DNA of 64,000 nt from Runella slithyformis DSM 19594 (GTDB lineage: Bacteria > Bacteroidota > Bacteroidia > Cytophagales > Spirosomataceae), in assembly GCF_000218895.1 (NCBI RefSeq), contig NC_015703.1, forward strand, positions 247,501-311,500. Reading direction: 5' to 3'. Made by a program: the position numbers and the translations under genes. Position 1 is the stretch's first letter, and each line of letters begins with the position of its first letter. Below, one piece after another: positions 25,628 to 34,829 of this stretch. The notes under the pieces were generated by a model, which saw only the letters and a list, made by a program, of their open reading frames with translations, ran no database searches and was not told where the DNA came from.

Positions 25628-27058
25628 CTAATAGGTCACCCACGTATCTTTGCCACCACCACCCTGCGAAGAGTTTACCACCAACGACCCCTTGCGCAAT
25701 GCTACGCGGGTCAATCCGCCCGGGATCACGTTGATGCCGTCGCCGTAAAGAATGTAAGGGCGCAGATCGACATGACGCCCTTCGGCGTGGTCATCTACGA
25801 TACAAGGCACGCGTGAGAGTGATATCACCGGTTGGGCAATGTAATTACGCGGATTATCCTTGATTTTCTGACGGAATATTTCGTGTTCTTCTTTCGTTGC
25901 TTTAGGACCGATCAGCATTCCGTAGCCTCCGGCCTCATTAGCTTCTTTGATGACCAGATTTTCGACATTTTCAAGCACGTATTTCAAATCGTCGTCTTCG
26001 CGGCAGATGTACGTTTTTACGTTAGGAATCAAGGCTTCCTGATCAAGATAGTATTTAATGATTCTCGGTACGTACGCATAGATCACTTTATCATCGGCCA
26101 CCCCCGTTCCGGGGGCATTGGCCAAAGCAACGCGGCCTTTTTTGTACACATCAAATATCCCCGGGATTCCGATCAGTGAATGCGGATTGAAGGCCTGCGG
26201 GTCCAAAAAAGTATCATCCAGGCGGCGATAGATCACATCTACAATCTCAAATCCACGGGTTGTGCGCATTTTTACGTAGCCTCCCGAAACCACCAGATCG
26301 CGGGCATCCACGAGCTCCACTCCCATTTGCTGTGCTAAATAAGAATGTTCAAAATAAGCCGAGTTATAAATTCCCGGGGTCAGGACGACGATGTTGGGAT
26401 CCGGGCGGTCGGCAATAAATTTGAGCATTTCAAACAAGCGTGCGGGATAATCCGATACCGGACGCACGCCCGTTCGGGCCAATACTTCAGGGAATATTTG
26501 CTTGGACAACTCGCGGTTTTCGAGCATGTAGGATACTCCCGACGGGCATCGGAGATTATCTTCCAACACCATAAAAGTACCGTCATCGCCCCGGATCAAA
26601 TCCGTACCGGTAATGTGGCACCAAATTCCTTTGGGTGGTTTCAACCCTTTGCAGGCTTCCAGATAACATTTGGAGGTTTCAATCAGATCGCGCGGCACTA
26701 CACCATCATCGAGAATTCGCTGGTCGTTATAAATATCGTCAATAAACATATTGAGGGCCGTAATACGCTGAATAAGGCCCTTTTCCAGTCGATTCCAATC
26801 GTCGCCGGCCACTACCCTCGGGATGATATCCAGCGGCATGATACGCTCGGTCCCCTCTCCTTCCGAATACACATTGAACGTAATCCCCATCGACATCAGC
26901 GCCCGCTCGGCGGTATGCTGACGATTCATCAATTCGTTTTGTGTCAGTTGTTCTACGCGTTGTTTAAAAGCCTCACAGCCCGGCCTGATCCTGCCATCTG
27001 ATGAAAACATTTCATCATAAAACTTTTCAGTGTCATAATTTTTAAAAGAAAATTGCAT
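25628..27058 (-). CDS. Circularly permuted type 2 ATP-grasp protein
   Basis: The 476-residue protein matches the circularly permuted ATP-grasp family (formerly DUF404/DUF407). Visible features are FYDEMFSSDGRIRPG, MPLDIIPRVVAGDDW, DGVVPRDLIETSKCYLEACKG, FMVLEDNLRCPSGVSYMLENR and VIKEANEAGGYGMLIGPKA. The last two are likely ATP- and metal-binding segments. Family members probably ligate an amino group to a carboxylate, but their product is not established. They usually sit beside alpha-E and transglutaminase-like genes; none is adjacent here. The protein is cytoplasmic with no signal. Confidence 0.9.
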   Translation of the reverse strand: MQFSFKNYDTEKFYDEMFSSDGRIRPGCEAFKQRVEQLTQNELMNRQHTAERALMSMGITFNVYSEGEGTERIMPLDIIPRVVAGDDWNRLEKGLIQRITALNMFIDDIYNDQRILDDGVVPRDLIETSKCYLEACKGLKPPKGIWCHITGTDLIRGDDGTFMVLEDNLRCPSGVSYMLENRELSKQIFPEVLARTGVRPVSDYPARLFEMLKFIADRPDPNIVVLTPGIYNSAYFEHSYLAQQMGVELVDARDLVVSGGYVKMRTTRGFEIVDVIYRRLDDTFLDPQAFNPHSLIGIPGIFDVYKKGRVALANAPGTGVADDKVIYAYVPRIIKYYLDQEALIPNVKTYICREDDDLKYVLENVENLVIKEANEAGGYGMLIGPKATKEEHEIFRQKIKDNPRNYIAQPVISLSRVPCIVDDHAEGRHVDLRPYILYGDGINVIPGGLTRVALRKGSLVVNSSQGGGGKDTWVTY

Positions 27059-27292
27059 AATGGCAAAAAAGTAGGTGAGTTATTTGTTTTGCCGAACAAG
27101 ATATGTACAAAATAATCATTTAGCCAAATTTTCTACCTCAATTTATCATATTACTGTTACATTTCTTATTTTGTATGATTATATCGTACTTTGCATCACC
27201 TTTTTACGTTTCCTAAAGTGGAGGTTAAGTGATTTCCAACCAATACCGATAATCTCCCTTTTGAATACAGACTAACACTTTACTCTTTTGGA

Positions 27293-28834
27293 ATGATACG
27301 TCGACTTTTAGTCATTATTATTGGACTTTCAGTGTCCGGTTTGGGATATACACAGCATTGGCTGGGATTATCTTCGAGCAATTATGCCGGCACCAATGCT
27401 CTTTTTCTTAACCCTGCGCACGCGGCCGACTCTCGCCATAAACTCTACCTGAATCTGATAGGAAACGATTTATTTTTAGTCAATAATTACCTTCGATTTG
27501 ATGCTCCCTATTCCTTTCTGGGATTGGTTACCAACAGTGTTCCTAAAAAATACCGCAGCGAACGGGGTCTGATCATCTGGAAAGAAAGCTATTACGCTGA
27601 ACGTCTCAACGGAAAACCGAAACATTTTCACGCAGGGGGCGATGTGCGCGGCCCTTCGGCCTTATTCTCTTTCAAAAACAATCGTTTTGCGGTGGCGCTC
27701 ACCACCCGAGGGCGTTATTCGCTCAGTTTGACAGATGCGTCTGAAGAAACCGCACGGGTGATTCGGTACGGAACCAATTTGGTGGAATTACAAAAAAAAC
27801 AATTCACTGATCAAACGGCCAAGCTATCGACCAATGGATTTGTAGAGTTGGGAGCTACTTTTGGAGGGGTGTTACTCGACGATGAAACAGATTTTTTCAA
27901 GTTTGGCGTTACAGTCAAACGAATGGTGGGGGTGTATAATGTTCATGCCGACATGAAAAAAGCCAACTACATTATCAATGTTGAAAGCCTTAATCCCGAA
28001 CGTGAATTCATTTCTGCCAGTAAATTAGCAGCCACTTATGGCTATACCACCGAAGAGGCCTTTTCCAACCTTAGTCTTAACCCTCAATTTTTGTTTGGCA
28101 ATCGGTCGGCCGGGGGCGGTTGGGGATTTGATGTAGGGATGGTTTATGAATACCGTCCCGATGCGCAACAGCTCAAAATCGGAGGACCCCGGGGCGGGCG
28201 TCATCATGACCCCAACAAAAATAAATACAAATACCGAATCTCCGCCGCGTTGACCGATGTAGGAGCCATTAAGTATAACAATTTGAATTATGTTCGGGAT
28301 ATAGATATTGATCTGCCGTCGGCCCAGTTTTCATATATTTATTTCAACAGTCTGCCCAGTACCGGTGCGGCGGTGAATGCCGTCAACGAAAGCATTAATG
28401 TGTACCCGGCCGCTGATCCTCGCGGTTGGACCGTTGGTTTGCCTACTTCATTTAATACAAGTTTTGATTACCATTATAAAGACAATTGGTACGTAAATAC
28501 CCTTTGGGTACAGGGCCTGCGCGGCAAAAACTATCTGGATATACGACCGCAATCCGTTCTTGCCATTACGCCCCGCTACGAAACTAAATGGTTTGAGGTG
28601 TCAACCCCGGTAGCCATAATCGACAATTACCGCGTATTTACCATGGGTTTGGCCGCCCGAATAGGCCCGGTCATTATCGGAACCGATCACTTAGGCGGCC
28701 TTTTAGACATTGGCAAACCACAGGGATTGGACTTTTACTTTGGATTATATGCCCCATTCTTTCACCGTAAGCCTGAAGGACCCAACAAATGTTGGTATCA
28801 ACCTTACGAAAGGTCATCGCGCCGCAAACGATAA
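27293..28834 (+). CDS. DUF5723 family outer-membrane-associated protein
   Basis: The 513-residue product has a signal peptide (MIRRLLVIIIGLSVSGLGYTQ) and then beta-rich sequence of the DUF5723 type: LFLNPAHAADSRHKLYLNLIGNDLF at the start, repeated amphipathic strands such as FFKFGVTVKRMVGVYNVHADMKKANY, and MGLAARIGPVIIGTDHLGGLL near the end. It resembles a PorV/OmpP1-like beta-barrel, but the function is unknown. The basic tail (RSSRRKR) is outside the barrel. It is followed after 7 bases by an unrelated enoyl-CoA hydratase-like gene. Confidence 0.82.
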   Translation: MIRRLLVIIIGLSVSGLGYTQHWLGLSSSNYAGTNALFLNPAHAADSRHKLYLNLIGNDLFLVNNYLRFDAPYSFLGLVTNSVPKKYRSERGLIIWKESYYAERLNGKPKHFHAGGDVRGPSALFSFKNNRFAVALTTRGRYSLSLTDASEETARVIRYGTNLVELQKKQFTDQTAKLSTNGFVELGATFGGVLLDDETDFFKFGVTVKRMVGVYNVHADMKKANYIINVESLNPEREFISASKLAATYGYTTEEAFSNLSLNPQFLFGNRSAGGGWGFDVGMVYEYRPDAQQLKIGGPRGGRHHDPNKNKYKYRISAALTDVGAIKYNNLNYVRDIDIDLPSAQFSYIYFNSLPSTGAAVNAVNESINVYPAADPRGWTVGLPTSFNTSFDYHYKDNWYVNTLWVQGLRGKNYLDIRPQSVLAITPRYETKWFEVSTPVAIIDNYRVFTMGLAARIGPVIIGTDHLGGLLDIGKPQGLDFYFGLYAPFFHRKPEGPNKCWYQPYERSSRRKR

Positions 28835-28841
28835 TCCACCC

Positions 28842-29606
28842 ATGGACCCTTACGTTACTTCCGAACTTACCCCTGAAGGGATCGCGACCGTTACTTTTTT
28901 TCATCCCGCTCAAAACGCAATGCCCGGATTCCTGCTGCGGCAGTTGGCTGAAACCATTGAAGAAACGGGGCATAACCCTGCCGTCAAAGTCCTGATTTTA
29001 CAAAGCAGCGGCGACCGTACGTTTTGCGCCGGCGCAAGTTTTGACGAATTGGCCGCCATTCAAAACGAAGAAGAAGGAAAAACGTTTTTTTCGGGCTTTG
29101 CCAACGTCATCAATGCCTGTCGTAAAAGTCCTCTTATCATTTTGGGAAAAGTGCAGGGAAAAGCCGTAGGCGGCGGCGTAGGTTTAGCAGCGGCCACTGA
29201 CTATTGTTTTGCCACCCAACACGCTGCCATTCGACTGAGTGAATTAGGGATCGGGATCGGTCCTTTTGTGGTGGGTCCGGCCATTGAGCGAAAGATCGGG
29301 CTTTCGGCCTTTTCACAGCTTACCCTCAATGCTTCCACTTTTTATGATGCTTTCTGGGCCAAAGAAAAAGGGCTTTATGCCGAAGTTTTTGACACCGTCG
29401 CCGAGATGGATGCCGCCATCGGTCGGTTTGCTCAATCCTTTACGCAGCATTCCCCGGTGGCCTTGCAACAGGTAAAAAAAATATTTTGGGAAGGTACCGA
29501 GCATTGGGAAACGCTTCTGGCTGAGCGCGCCGCCATGAGCGGCCGCCTCGTGCTGTCGGATTTTACACGTTCGGCCGTCGCCCAAATAAAAGCCGCAAAG
29601 CCCTGA
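28842..29606 (+). CDS. Enoyl-CoA hydratase/isomerase family protein
   Basis: This is a crotonase-fold protein of 254 residues with both oxyanion-hole elements: FCAGASFDELAAIQ and KVQGKAVGGGVGLAAATDYCFA. The segment FATQHAAIRLSELGIG suggests that the first catalytic glutamate of classical hydratases is glutamine here, while the second glutamate (SE) is kept. The protein may therefore be an isomerase, a lyase or a hydratase with altered chemistry. The start at 28842 (MDPYVTSEL) was chosen because the upstream extension overlaps the preceding gene. The acyl-CoA substrate is unknown. Confidence 0.85.
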   Translation: MDPYVTSELTPEGIATVTFFHPAQNAMPGFLLRQLAETIEETGHNPAVKVLILQSSGDRTFCAGASFDELAAIQNEEEGKTFFSGFANVINACRKSPLIILGKVQGKAVGGGVGLAAATDYCFATQHAAIRLSELGIGIGPFVVGPAIERKIGLSAFSQLTLNASTFYDAFWAKEKGLYAEVFDTVAEMDAAIGRFAQSFTQHSPVALQQVKKIFWEGTEHWETLLAERAAMSGRLVLSDFTRSAVAQIKAAKP

Positions 29607-29607
29607 C

Positions 29608-30552
29608 TCATTTTCGGAAACGTAAGTGAATAATCAGGGGATAATGGTCTGACTTGTTGTGCTTTCCCCTTTCAAACCCCACCGCTTCCAATTGACGGTT
29701 GATCAGGCAATGGTCGATCGGAATCAGCAAAAAAGGCATCCACGCCGGCCAACTTGGCTTCAGGCCAAATCCTTGGCGAGCATTTTTCAGATAGGATTCT
29801 GCAATGGTTTTTTGATAAATCACCGACCAAGGCGTAATGTTCAGGTCACCGATGACGAGCGTGGGATTACGTTCCTTTTTTACCAATGCCGCAATGTGTC
29901 TCAATTCCTGATTGCGGGTCAGAAAATCAATTTGCTTAAGCGGATTATAGGCATGACACGCAATGATCGTCAGCGGTTTGCCATGTATCTTGGCAGTAAA
30001 CCGTATCAATCCTTTGACCGCAAAAGTAGCCGCCGAATCTATCTCGATCGGTGTTCGGCTTGCCACAAACACTTTGGTATCGTTTTTAGCACTGACAAAA
30101 AAAGTATAAGGGTACTCCGCGGCAAACGACTTTTTTAAATGGGCAATGAGCGGCGGAGTGGCTTCATTGATGGAAATAAAATCGGGTTTTTCTTCGATTA
30201 TCTGCTGCGTTACAGGTAAATAATCAAGATTCTTAAACAGAACATTGGCATGATACACTTTGAAATCAGCCTGTTTGACAGAAATCGTTTTGTTTATAAG
30301 CAACCAGGGCGCTACCAACCACCCATTGAACAGAAAAAGCAGCCCGGTCAGTACGCCCAAACGCCATTGTTTTTGATAGAACTGATATACCGACAACAGT
30401 AAGCTCAGAAAGCAGTACTGCACCCGAAAAGCGGAAAAATGATCAAACCACCGGCTATACTCGCCCAAAAAGCCAATCAGCGAAGCAAAAAGCACCAACC
30501 CGGGCGCATACTTTACGGCTTGAGTCAATAGTCGTACCATTCGTTCCACCAT
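29608..30552 (-). CDS. Membrane-anchored endonuclease/exonuclease/phosphatase family protein
   Basis: The first 90 residues hold about three transmembrane segments (APGLVLFASLIGFLG, YCFLSLLLSVYQFY, LGVLTGLLFLFNGWLV). The EEP catalytic domain follows (about 95-314), with YHANVLFKN, FISINEAT, VIGDLNITPWS, IDHCLIN and the final SDHYPLI. The catalytic domain probably faces the periplasm. Substrates in this family range from nucleic acids to phospholipids and none can be chosen. Its start overlaps the end of rarA by 28 bases, so the two are probably co-transcribed. Confidence 0.87.
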   Translation of the reverse strand: MVERMVRLLTQAVKYAPGLVLFASLIGFLGEYSRWFDHFSAFRVQYCFLSLLLSVYQFYQKQWRLGVLTGLLFLFNGWLVAPWLLINKTISVKQADFKVYHANVLFKNLDYLPVTQQIIEEKPDFISINEATPPLIAHLKKSFAAEYPYTFFVSAKNDTKVFVASRTPIEIDSAATFAVKGLIRFTAKIHGKPLTIIACHAYNPLKQIDFLTRNQELRHIAALVKKERNPTLVIGDLNITPWSVIYQKTIAESYLKNARQGFGLKPSWPAWMPFLLIPIDHCLINRQLEAVGFERGKHNKSDHYPLIIHLRFRK

Positions 30553-31787
30553 TTTTGCAATTGTTTACGAATCTCATTTTCACGGGTATTTTGGCCGGGC
30601 TGATACAGAACGGTGCCTTTCAACTCATCAGGCATAAAGTTTTGAGCCGCAAAATTTCCCGGATAGGAATGTGAGTATTGATAGTTTTTGCCGTAACCGA
30701 TCTCTTTCATCAACTTCGTCGGGGCGTTGCGCAGGTGAAGGGGCACGGGCAGATGCGCCGTTTGTTCGGCCAAAGCCAAGGCTTCATCAATGGCCAAATA
30801 ACTCGCATTACTCTTGGGAGAAGTAGCCAAATACACCGCCACCTGCGACATGATGATGCGCGATTCGGGATAGCCGATGGCCTTCACAGCCTGCAAACAC
30901 GCATTGGCCATGATCATAGCCGTCGGATTGGCATTGCCGATATCTTCAGAAGCCATGATTAACATCCTTCGGGCAATAAATTCAGGCTCTTCGCCCGCTT
31001 TGATCATACGGGCCATCCAATAAAGGGCGGCATTGGGGTCACTACCGCGCAGGGATTTAATGAAGGCCGAAATAATATCATAATGCTGTTCTCCGGATTT
31101 ATCATACCGCGCTATATTTTGTTGGGCCACTTCCGTCACCATCTCGTCGGTAATGCCAATGGGCGATTCGTGAAAATGCGCATTGACCACCAGTTCCAAT
31201 AAATTTAATAATTTGCGCCCATCTCCTCCCGACAGCCGCAACAGGGCATCGTACGACTCAAACTGAATGGTTTTGGCCTTCAGAACTTCGTCTTTTTCCA
31301 CCGCCTGATGCAGCATTTTGATGAGTTCTTCTTTTCCAAGCCCTTCTAAAATATACACCTGACAACGCGACAACAACGCCGAGTTGATCTCAAACGACGG
31401 ATTTTCGGTGGTGGCCCCGATCAGCGTAACCTGCCCTTTTTCGACCGCACTCAGCAACGCATCCTGCTGACTTTTATTATAACGGTGAATTTCGTCAATG
31501 AACACGATCGGAGAAAAAAGGCCCGACGGACGCGCCAATACTTCTCGCAGTTCTTTGACGCCCGAGCTTATCGCACTCAAACTGTACAGCGTACGTTTGG
31601 TGGATTCGGCAATGAGCAGCGCCAGAGTGGTTTTGCCTACGCCCGGCGGCCCCCATAAGATCATGGAAGGAACCAAATTATTCTGAATGGCACGCCGCAG
31701 GGCACCGTTGGCACCCAGCAGTTTCGGTTGGCCGATAAAATCATTCAGCGTGCGCGGGCGCATGCGTTCGGGCAGAGGAGCAGACAT
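30525..31787 (-). CDS. rarA: Replication-associated recombination protein A (AAA+ ATPase)
   Basis: RarA (MgsA) is an AAA+ clamp-loader-like ATPase that acts at stalled replication forks. The 420-residue protein has the family start PLPERMRPRTLNDFIGQ, Walker A GPPGVGKTT, Walker B VFIDEIHR, sensor 1 IGATTENPSFE, and the C-terminal region with YWMARMIKAGEEPEFIARRM and the SNASYLAIDEAL segment. It is transcribed alone or with the overlapping EEP gene, from a promoter 50 bases upstream. Confidence 0.95.
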   Translation of the reverse strand: MSAPLPERMRPRTLNDFIGQPKLLGANGALRRAIQNNLVPSMILWGPPGVGKTTLALLIAESTKRTLYSLSAISSGVKELREVLARPSGLFSPIVFIDEIHRYNKSQQDALLSAVEKGQVTLIGATTENPSFEINSALLSRCQVYILEGLGKEELIKMLHQAVEKDEVLKAKTIQFESYDALLRLSGGDGRKLLNLLELVVNAHFHESPIGITDEMVTEVAQQNIARYDKSGEQHYDIISAFIKSLRGSDPNAALYWMARMIKAGEEPEFIARRMLIMASEDIGNANPTAMIMANACLQAVKAIGYPESRIIMSQVAVYLATSPKSNASYLAIDEALALAEQTAHLPVPLHLRNAPTKLMKEIGYGKNYQYSHSYPGNFAAQNFMPDELKGTVLYQPGQNTRENEIRKQLQKWWNEWYDY

Positions 31788-31838
31788 CGTTTTGATTGTT
31801 GAGTCCGAAAATCATTCGGGGGCTGTTAACCGTTAGCA

Positions 31839-31846
31839 CAAAAATA
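31839..31846 (-). promoter_or_regulatory. Probable rarA promoter
   Basis: On the minus strand TATTTTTG fits TAnnTTTG, 52 bases before the rarA ATG. It partly doubles as the T-rich tail of the terminator just upstream. Confidence 0.45.
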
Positions 31847-31880
31847 CCAACGCCCGTAGAAATTCATCTACGGGCGTTGG
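31847..31880 (-). terminator. Terminator after the ECF sigma gene
   Basis: A 14-base perfect inverted repeat (CCAACGCCCGTAGA with its complement at 31867-31880) has a 6-base loop and is followed on the minus strand by TATTTTTG. It lies 35 bases after the sigma factor stop. Confidence 0.8.
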
Positions 31881-31915
31881 CCTAAATATCAATTACAATA
31901 AAATTATTTTTTGTC

Positions 31916-32497
31916 CTACACAATTACGCACTCCATTGACAATTGTTTTTTCAAGCTTGTCAACGCTCCAAACACAAGGTTATATACCGATTGGATGTTG
32001 ATTTTCATGAAGTTTGAAATTTCTTCGTTGGTCATGTTTACATAGAATTTCAGAAAAATCGCTTCGCGCTGACGGCGGGGCAGTTTTTCGAGCGCTTCAT
32101 TCAGGTTACGATTGGTTTGCAAATATTCTTCCTGAGCGATCACATACGACTCTGCCGAGGCAGTATACAAGTGATGGTACTCCAAAGGAATCTCTTCGCT
32201 GCTGGTGTTTTTTTGCTGTGCATTGAGGTGTCGAACCAACTTACGTTTGATCGAAGCCATCAAATAATAGCGTACCGAAGTGGTATCGCCGAGCGTATGG
32301 CGATGTTGCCAAAGTTCCACAAACAAGTCATGGATACAGTCCTTTATCAATGCCTTATCCGCACTGAATTGTGTACAATAATTGTACAGAAGCTGAACGT
32401 AACATTGATACAAACGGGCAAAAGATGACTCATCGTCCTGGCGAAACTGATTCCAGAGAGTTACCTCTTCTTGGGTTGTAAGGTGAAAACGCGGCAT
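31916..32497 (-). CDS. ECF-type RNA polymerase sigma-70 factor
   Basis: The 193-residue protein has the sigma region 2 pattern (FARLYQCYVQLLYNYCTQF, IKDCIHDLFVELWQHRHTL) and region 4 (EALEKLPRRQREAIFLKFYVNMTNEEISNFMKINIQSVYNLVFGALTSLKKQL). This places it among the Bacteroidota ECF factors. Unlike most of these, it is not followed by a FecR-type anti-sigma gene or SusC/SusD genes. How it is controlled is therefore unknown. Its own terminator follows. Confidence 0.92.
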   Translation of the reverse strand: MPRFHLTTQEEVTLWNQFRQDDESSFARLYQCYVQLLYNYCTQFSADKALIKDCIHDLFVELWQHRHTLGDTTSVRYYLMASIKRKLVRHLNAQQKNTSSEEIPLEYHHLYTASAESYVIAQEEYLQTNRNLNEALEKLPRRQREAIFLKFYVNMTNEEISNFMKINIQSVYNLVFGALTSLKKQLSMECVIV

Positions 32498-32597
32498 TGG
32501 GGTGGAGGGGTTTGGGGTTTAGAAACAATCACGCCTCAAATGTAATTTTCTTTATAATAAGTTGCAAAATAAAAAGTGTTTTTTTAACAATTAATTT

Positions 32598-34241
32598 TTA
32601 AAAATATAATTTGGTAAAATGGAAGCTTTGCCCATTAAATAAACCTAAATCACTCATTTTCAACGAAGGAATTACTAAAAGCCCCATAAATGACAGAGTC
32701 ATAAAGGGCGAATTTAATTTTGATCCGAGCTCTGATTTAACAAAAAAATCTATTTGTGTATACCGTTCTGCTACTTTATATCCGTCAACGTCCGACATCA
32801 AACCCGCGATAGGGAGCGGTAGAAGATGTACCTCTTCTGCTTTGGGGCCTACAGCACTTACTCCCCCCTGAGCTTCAATCACTGAATTGATGGCTCGTAC
32901 CAGGCTCTCATCATCGCAACCTACCGCTATGATATTGTGCGAATCATGCGCGACCGAAGAAGCAATTGCCCCTTCTCTCAAGCCTATGTTTTTAATAAAC
33001 CCTTTCGCAACAGGCGCTGAATGATAACGGTTTACCACCACTATTTTCAATATGTCGCGTTCCACATCCGCCACAATGCAGCCATTTTCTATCAACGCGG
33101 GCACTTCCAGCAGATTGGTGATCAATTGTCCGTCGAGCGCTTCAATGACTTTCAGGGTTAATGCTGCCTCAGGTGCCGCGATTTCCAGATCAGCCGCCTC
33201 AATGAATTTGCAATCAAATTGATTCACCGTCGGGCTTCGCAAATCAGGGATATTTGAAACACCATTTTGGGATACCCTCTCCCCTTCTACGTAGGTTTCC
33301 AAAACGGTAAAATCCTGTAGATTATCCACCAAAATAAAGTCAGCCGGGTCACCTTCACGGAGCAAACCGACATTAAGGCGATAATGCAGCACCGGATTAA
33401 GACAGGCTGCCCGCAAAACACTGAAAAGCGGATAGCCTTTGGCCAGCGCCCGCTTTACCAATTGGTTGATGTGACCTTCGACCAAATTATCGGGATGCTT
33501 GTCGTCAGAGCAAAACATCAGGCGATTGGGGTAATCGGCCATAAGCGGGATCAACGCCTCAAAATTTTTGGCGGCACTCCCTTCCCGTATCAGAATGTAG
33601 TCCAGTCCCAATTGAAGTTTATCCAGTGCTTCGTCGTAGGTGAAGCACTCGTGGTCAGTGGAAATGCCTGCACTAATGTATTTTTTGGCATCCGTTCCCT
33701 GCAAGCCCGGTGCATGTCCATCAACGGGCTTATTAAATGCCTGCGCCAACCGGATTTTCATCATTACCTCCGTATCTTCGTACAACACACCGGGGAAATT
33801 CATCATCTCCGCCAGATAGCCAACCTCTTTCATGGCCAGCAACCGACGAATATCCTTGGTGGAAATCACGGCACCGGCCGTTTCAAATGTAGTGGCCGGA
33901 ACGCACGAAGGTGCCCCAAAACAAAACTTAAAAGGCACACGCCTGCTGTCGTCGATCATATACTCTACCCCCGCTACTCCCAATACATTCCCGATCTCGT
34001 GCGGGTCTGACACCGTCGCGACCGTTCCGTGTACTACCGCAAGCCGGGCAAATTGCGCCGGAGTCAACATGGAGCTTTCTATATGCACGTGGGCATCTAC
34101 AAACCCCGGCATAACGTAGGGCACTCCTTGGGCTTCAGTGCCAATGACTTTGATACTGATGATCCGTTTTTCTACAACTTCAATTTCGGCATGGGCAATG
34201 GTGTGGTCAAAAAGGTTGAGTAAATTGGCGGTAAAAAGCAT
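32598..34241 (-). CDS. ade: Adenine deaminase
   Basis: This metal-dependent amidohydrolase converts adenine to hypoxanthine in purine salvage. The 547-residue product has PGFVDAHVHIESSML (HxH site), TVSDPHEIGNVLG, GHAPGL, STDHECFTYDEAL, FCSDDKHPDNL, and the C-terminal Ade-specific domain with HDSHNIIAVGCDD and DVDGYKVAERYTQIDFFVK. These are characteristic of bacterial Ade. The gene is monocistronic on the minus strand, with a 100-base gap to the upstream end of the sigma gene. Confidence 0.94.
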   Translation of the reverse strand: MLFTANLLNLFDHTIAHAEIEVVEKRIISIKVIGTEAQGVPYVMPGFVDAHVHIESSMLTPAQFARLAVVHGTVATVSDPHEIGNVLGVAGVEYMIDDSRRVPFKFCFGAPSCVPATTFETAGAVISTKDIRRLLAMKEVGYLAEMMNFPGVLYEDTEVMMKIRLAQAFNKPVDGHAPGLQGTDAKKYISAGISTDHECFTYDEALDKLQLGLDYILIREGSAAKNFEALIPLMADYPNRLMFCSDDKHPDNLVEGHINQLVKRALAKGYPLFSVLRAACLNPVLHYRLNVGLLREGDPADFILVDNLQDFTVLETYVEGERVSQNGVSNIPDLRSPTVNQFDCKFIEAADLEIAAPEAALTLKVIEALDGQLITNLLEVPALIENGCIVADVERDILKIVVVNRYHSAPVAKGFIKNIGLREGAIASSVAHDSHNIIAVGCDDESLVRAINSVIEAQGGVSAVGPKAEEVHLLPLPIAGLMSDVDGYKVAERYTQIDFFVKSELGSKLNSPFMTLSFMGLLVIPSLKMSDLGLFNGQSFHFTKLYF

Positions 34242-34407
34242 ATTTCACGAAGGGATTAAGATTTGATTAATAAGAAGTTACGCGCAAATAAACTATCTGA
34301 AAATGCCCCGATGCCATTGGACAATCCACTTTTCGCCTCTAACCCGTTGAGAAAGTTACTTAAAATTAGTTCTTTCGCAAAAAGTTGTCAAACCTTTAAC
34401 TAAAACC

Positions 34408-34743
34408 ATGCCAAAACAATTTCGTCTACCCATGATCCTGGTGCATACGCCTTTTCTTTGGGTGGAGGGATTGACCCTGTTTCCGTGGGTGTTTTGCAAA
34501 GAAGCCCACCCGCCCAAGTGGCTGCTCAATCACGAGCGCATTCACCTCTGCCAACAACTCGAATTAGGCATCTTTCTTTTCTACTTTTGGTACCTGACGG
34601 AATACCTCATCCGCCTTGTTCAGTACCGTCGTCGCTATCTTGCCTACCGAAACATCAGTTTTGAACGGGAAGCCTACCGTAATGACAGGGATTTAACGTA
34701 TTTAAAGACCCGCAGAATATGGTCTTTCCTCAAATATTTATGA
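34408..34743 (+). CDS. Small HExxH-motif protein, conserved but unnamed
   Basis: The 111-residue protein contains HERIH at residues 42-46 in LNHERIHLCQQLELGIF, a zincin-type HExxH motif. A hydrophobic stretch follows (IFLFYFWYLTEYLI), and then YRNISFEREAYRND, whose glutamates could supply a third ligand. No signal peptide is seen. I recognise the pattern from Bacteroidota hypothetical proteins but know no function. It could be a minimal membrane-associated metallopeptidase or a metal-binding protein. It precedes the DUF5916 gene by 86 bases in the same direction. Confidence 0.75.
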   Translation: MPKQFRLPMILVHTPFLWVEGLTLFPWVFCKEAHPPKWLLNHERIHLCQQLELGIFLFYFWYLTEYLIRLVQYRRRYLAYRNISFEREAYRNDRDLTYLKTRRIWSFLKYL

Positions 34744-34781
34744 GTTAAGAGAGAATACGCGGCGGTTGGAAAACAAAATTA

Positions 34782-34789
34782 TAAATTTG
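34782..34789 (+). promoter_or_regulatory. Possible promoter of the DUF5916 gene
   Basis: TAAATTTG fits the TAnnTTTG -7 box, 41 bases before the ATG. A TTG lies upstream but at short spacing (13 bases). Confidence 0.35.
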
Positions 34790-34829
34790 CTGTTTCCTAA
34801 TCTATTTGTCGTAAGCAACTCCCTTCTTG

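Noticed and set aside
26345-27001. Plus-strand open frame of 218 codons opposite the ATP-grasp gene
   Set aside because: It is the complement of a well-recognised gene and shows no protein-like motif.
31916-32497. ECF sigma factor as part of a SusCD polysaccharide locus
   Set aside because: No FecR-like anti-sigma, SusC or SusD gene is adjacent, so the usual assignment has no support here.
33384-34010. Plus-strand open frame of 208 codons opposite adenine deaminase
   Set aside because: It lies wholly inside ade, whose motifs are complete.
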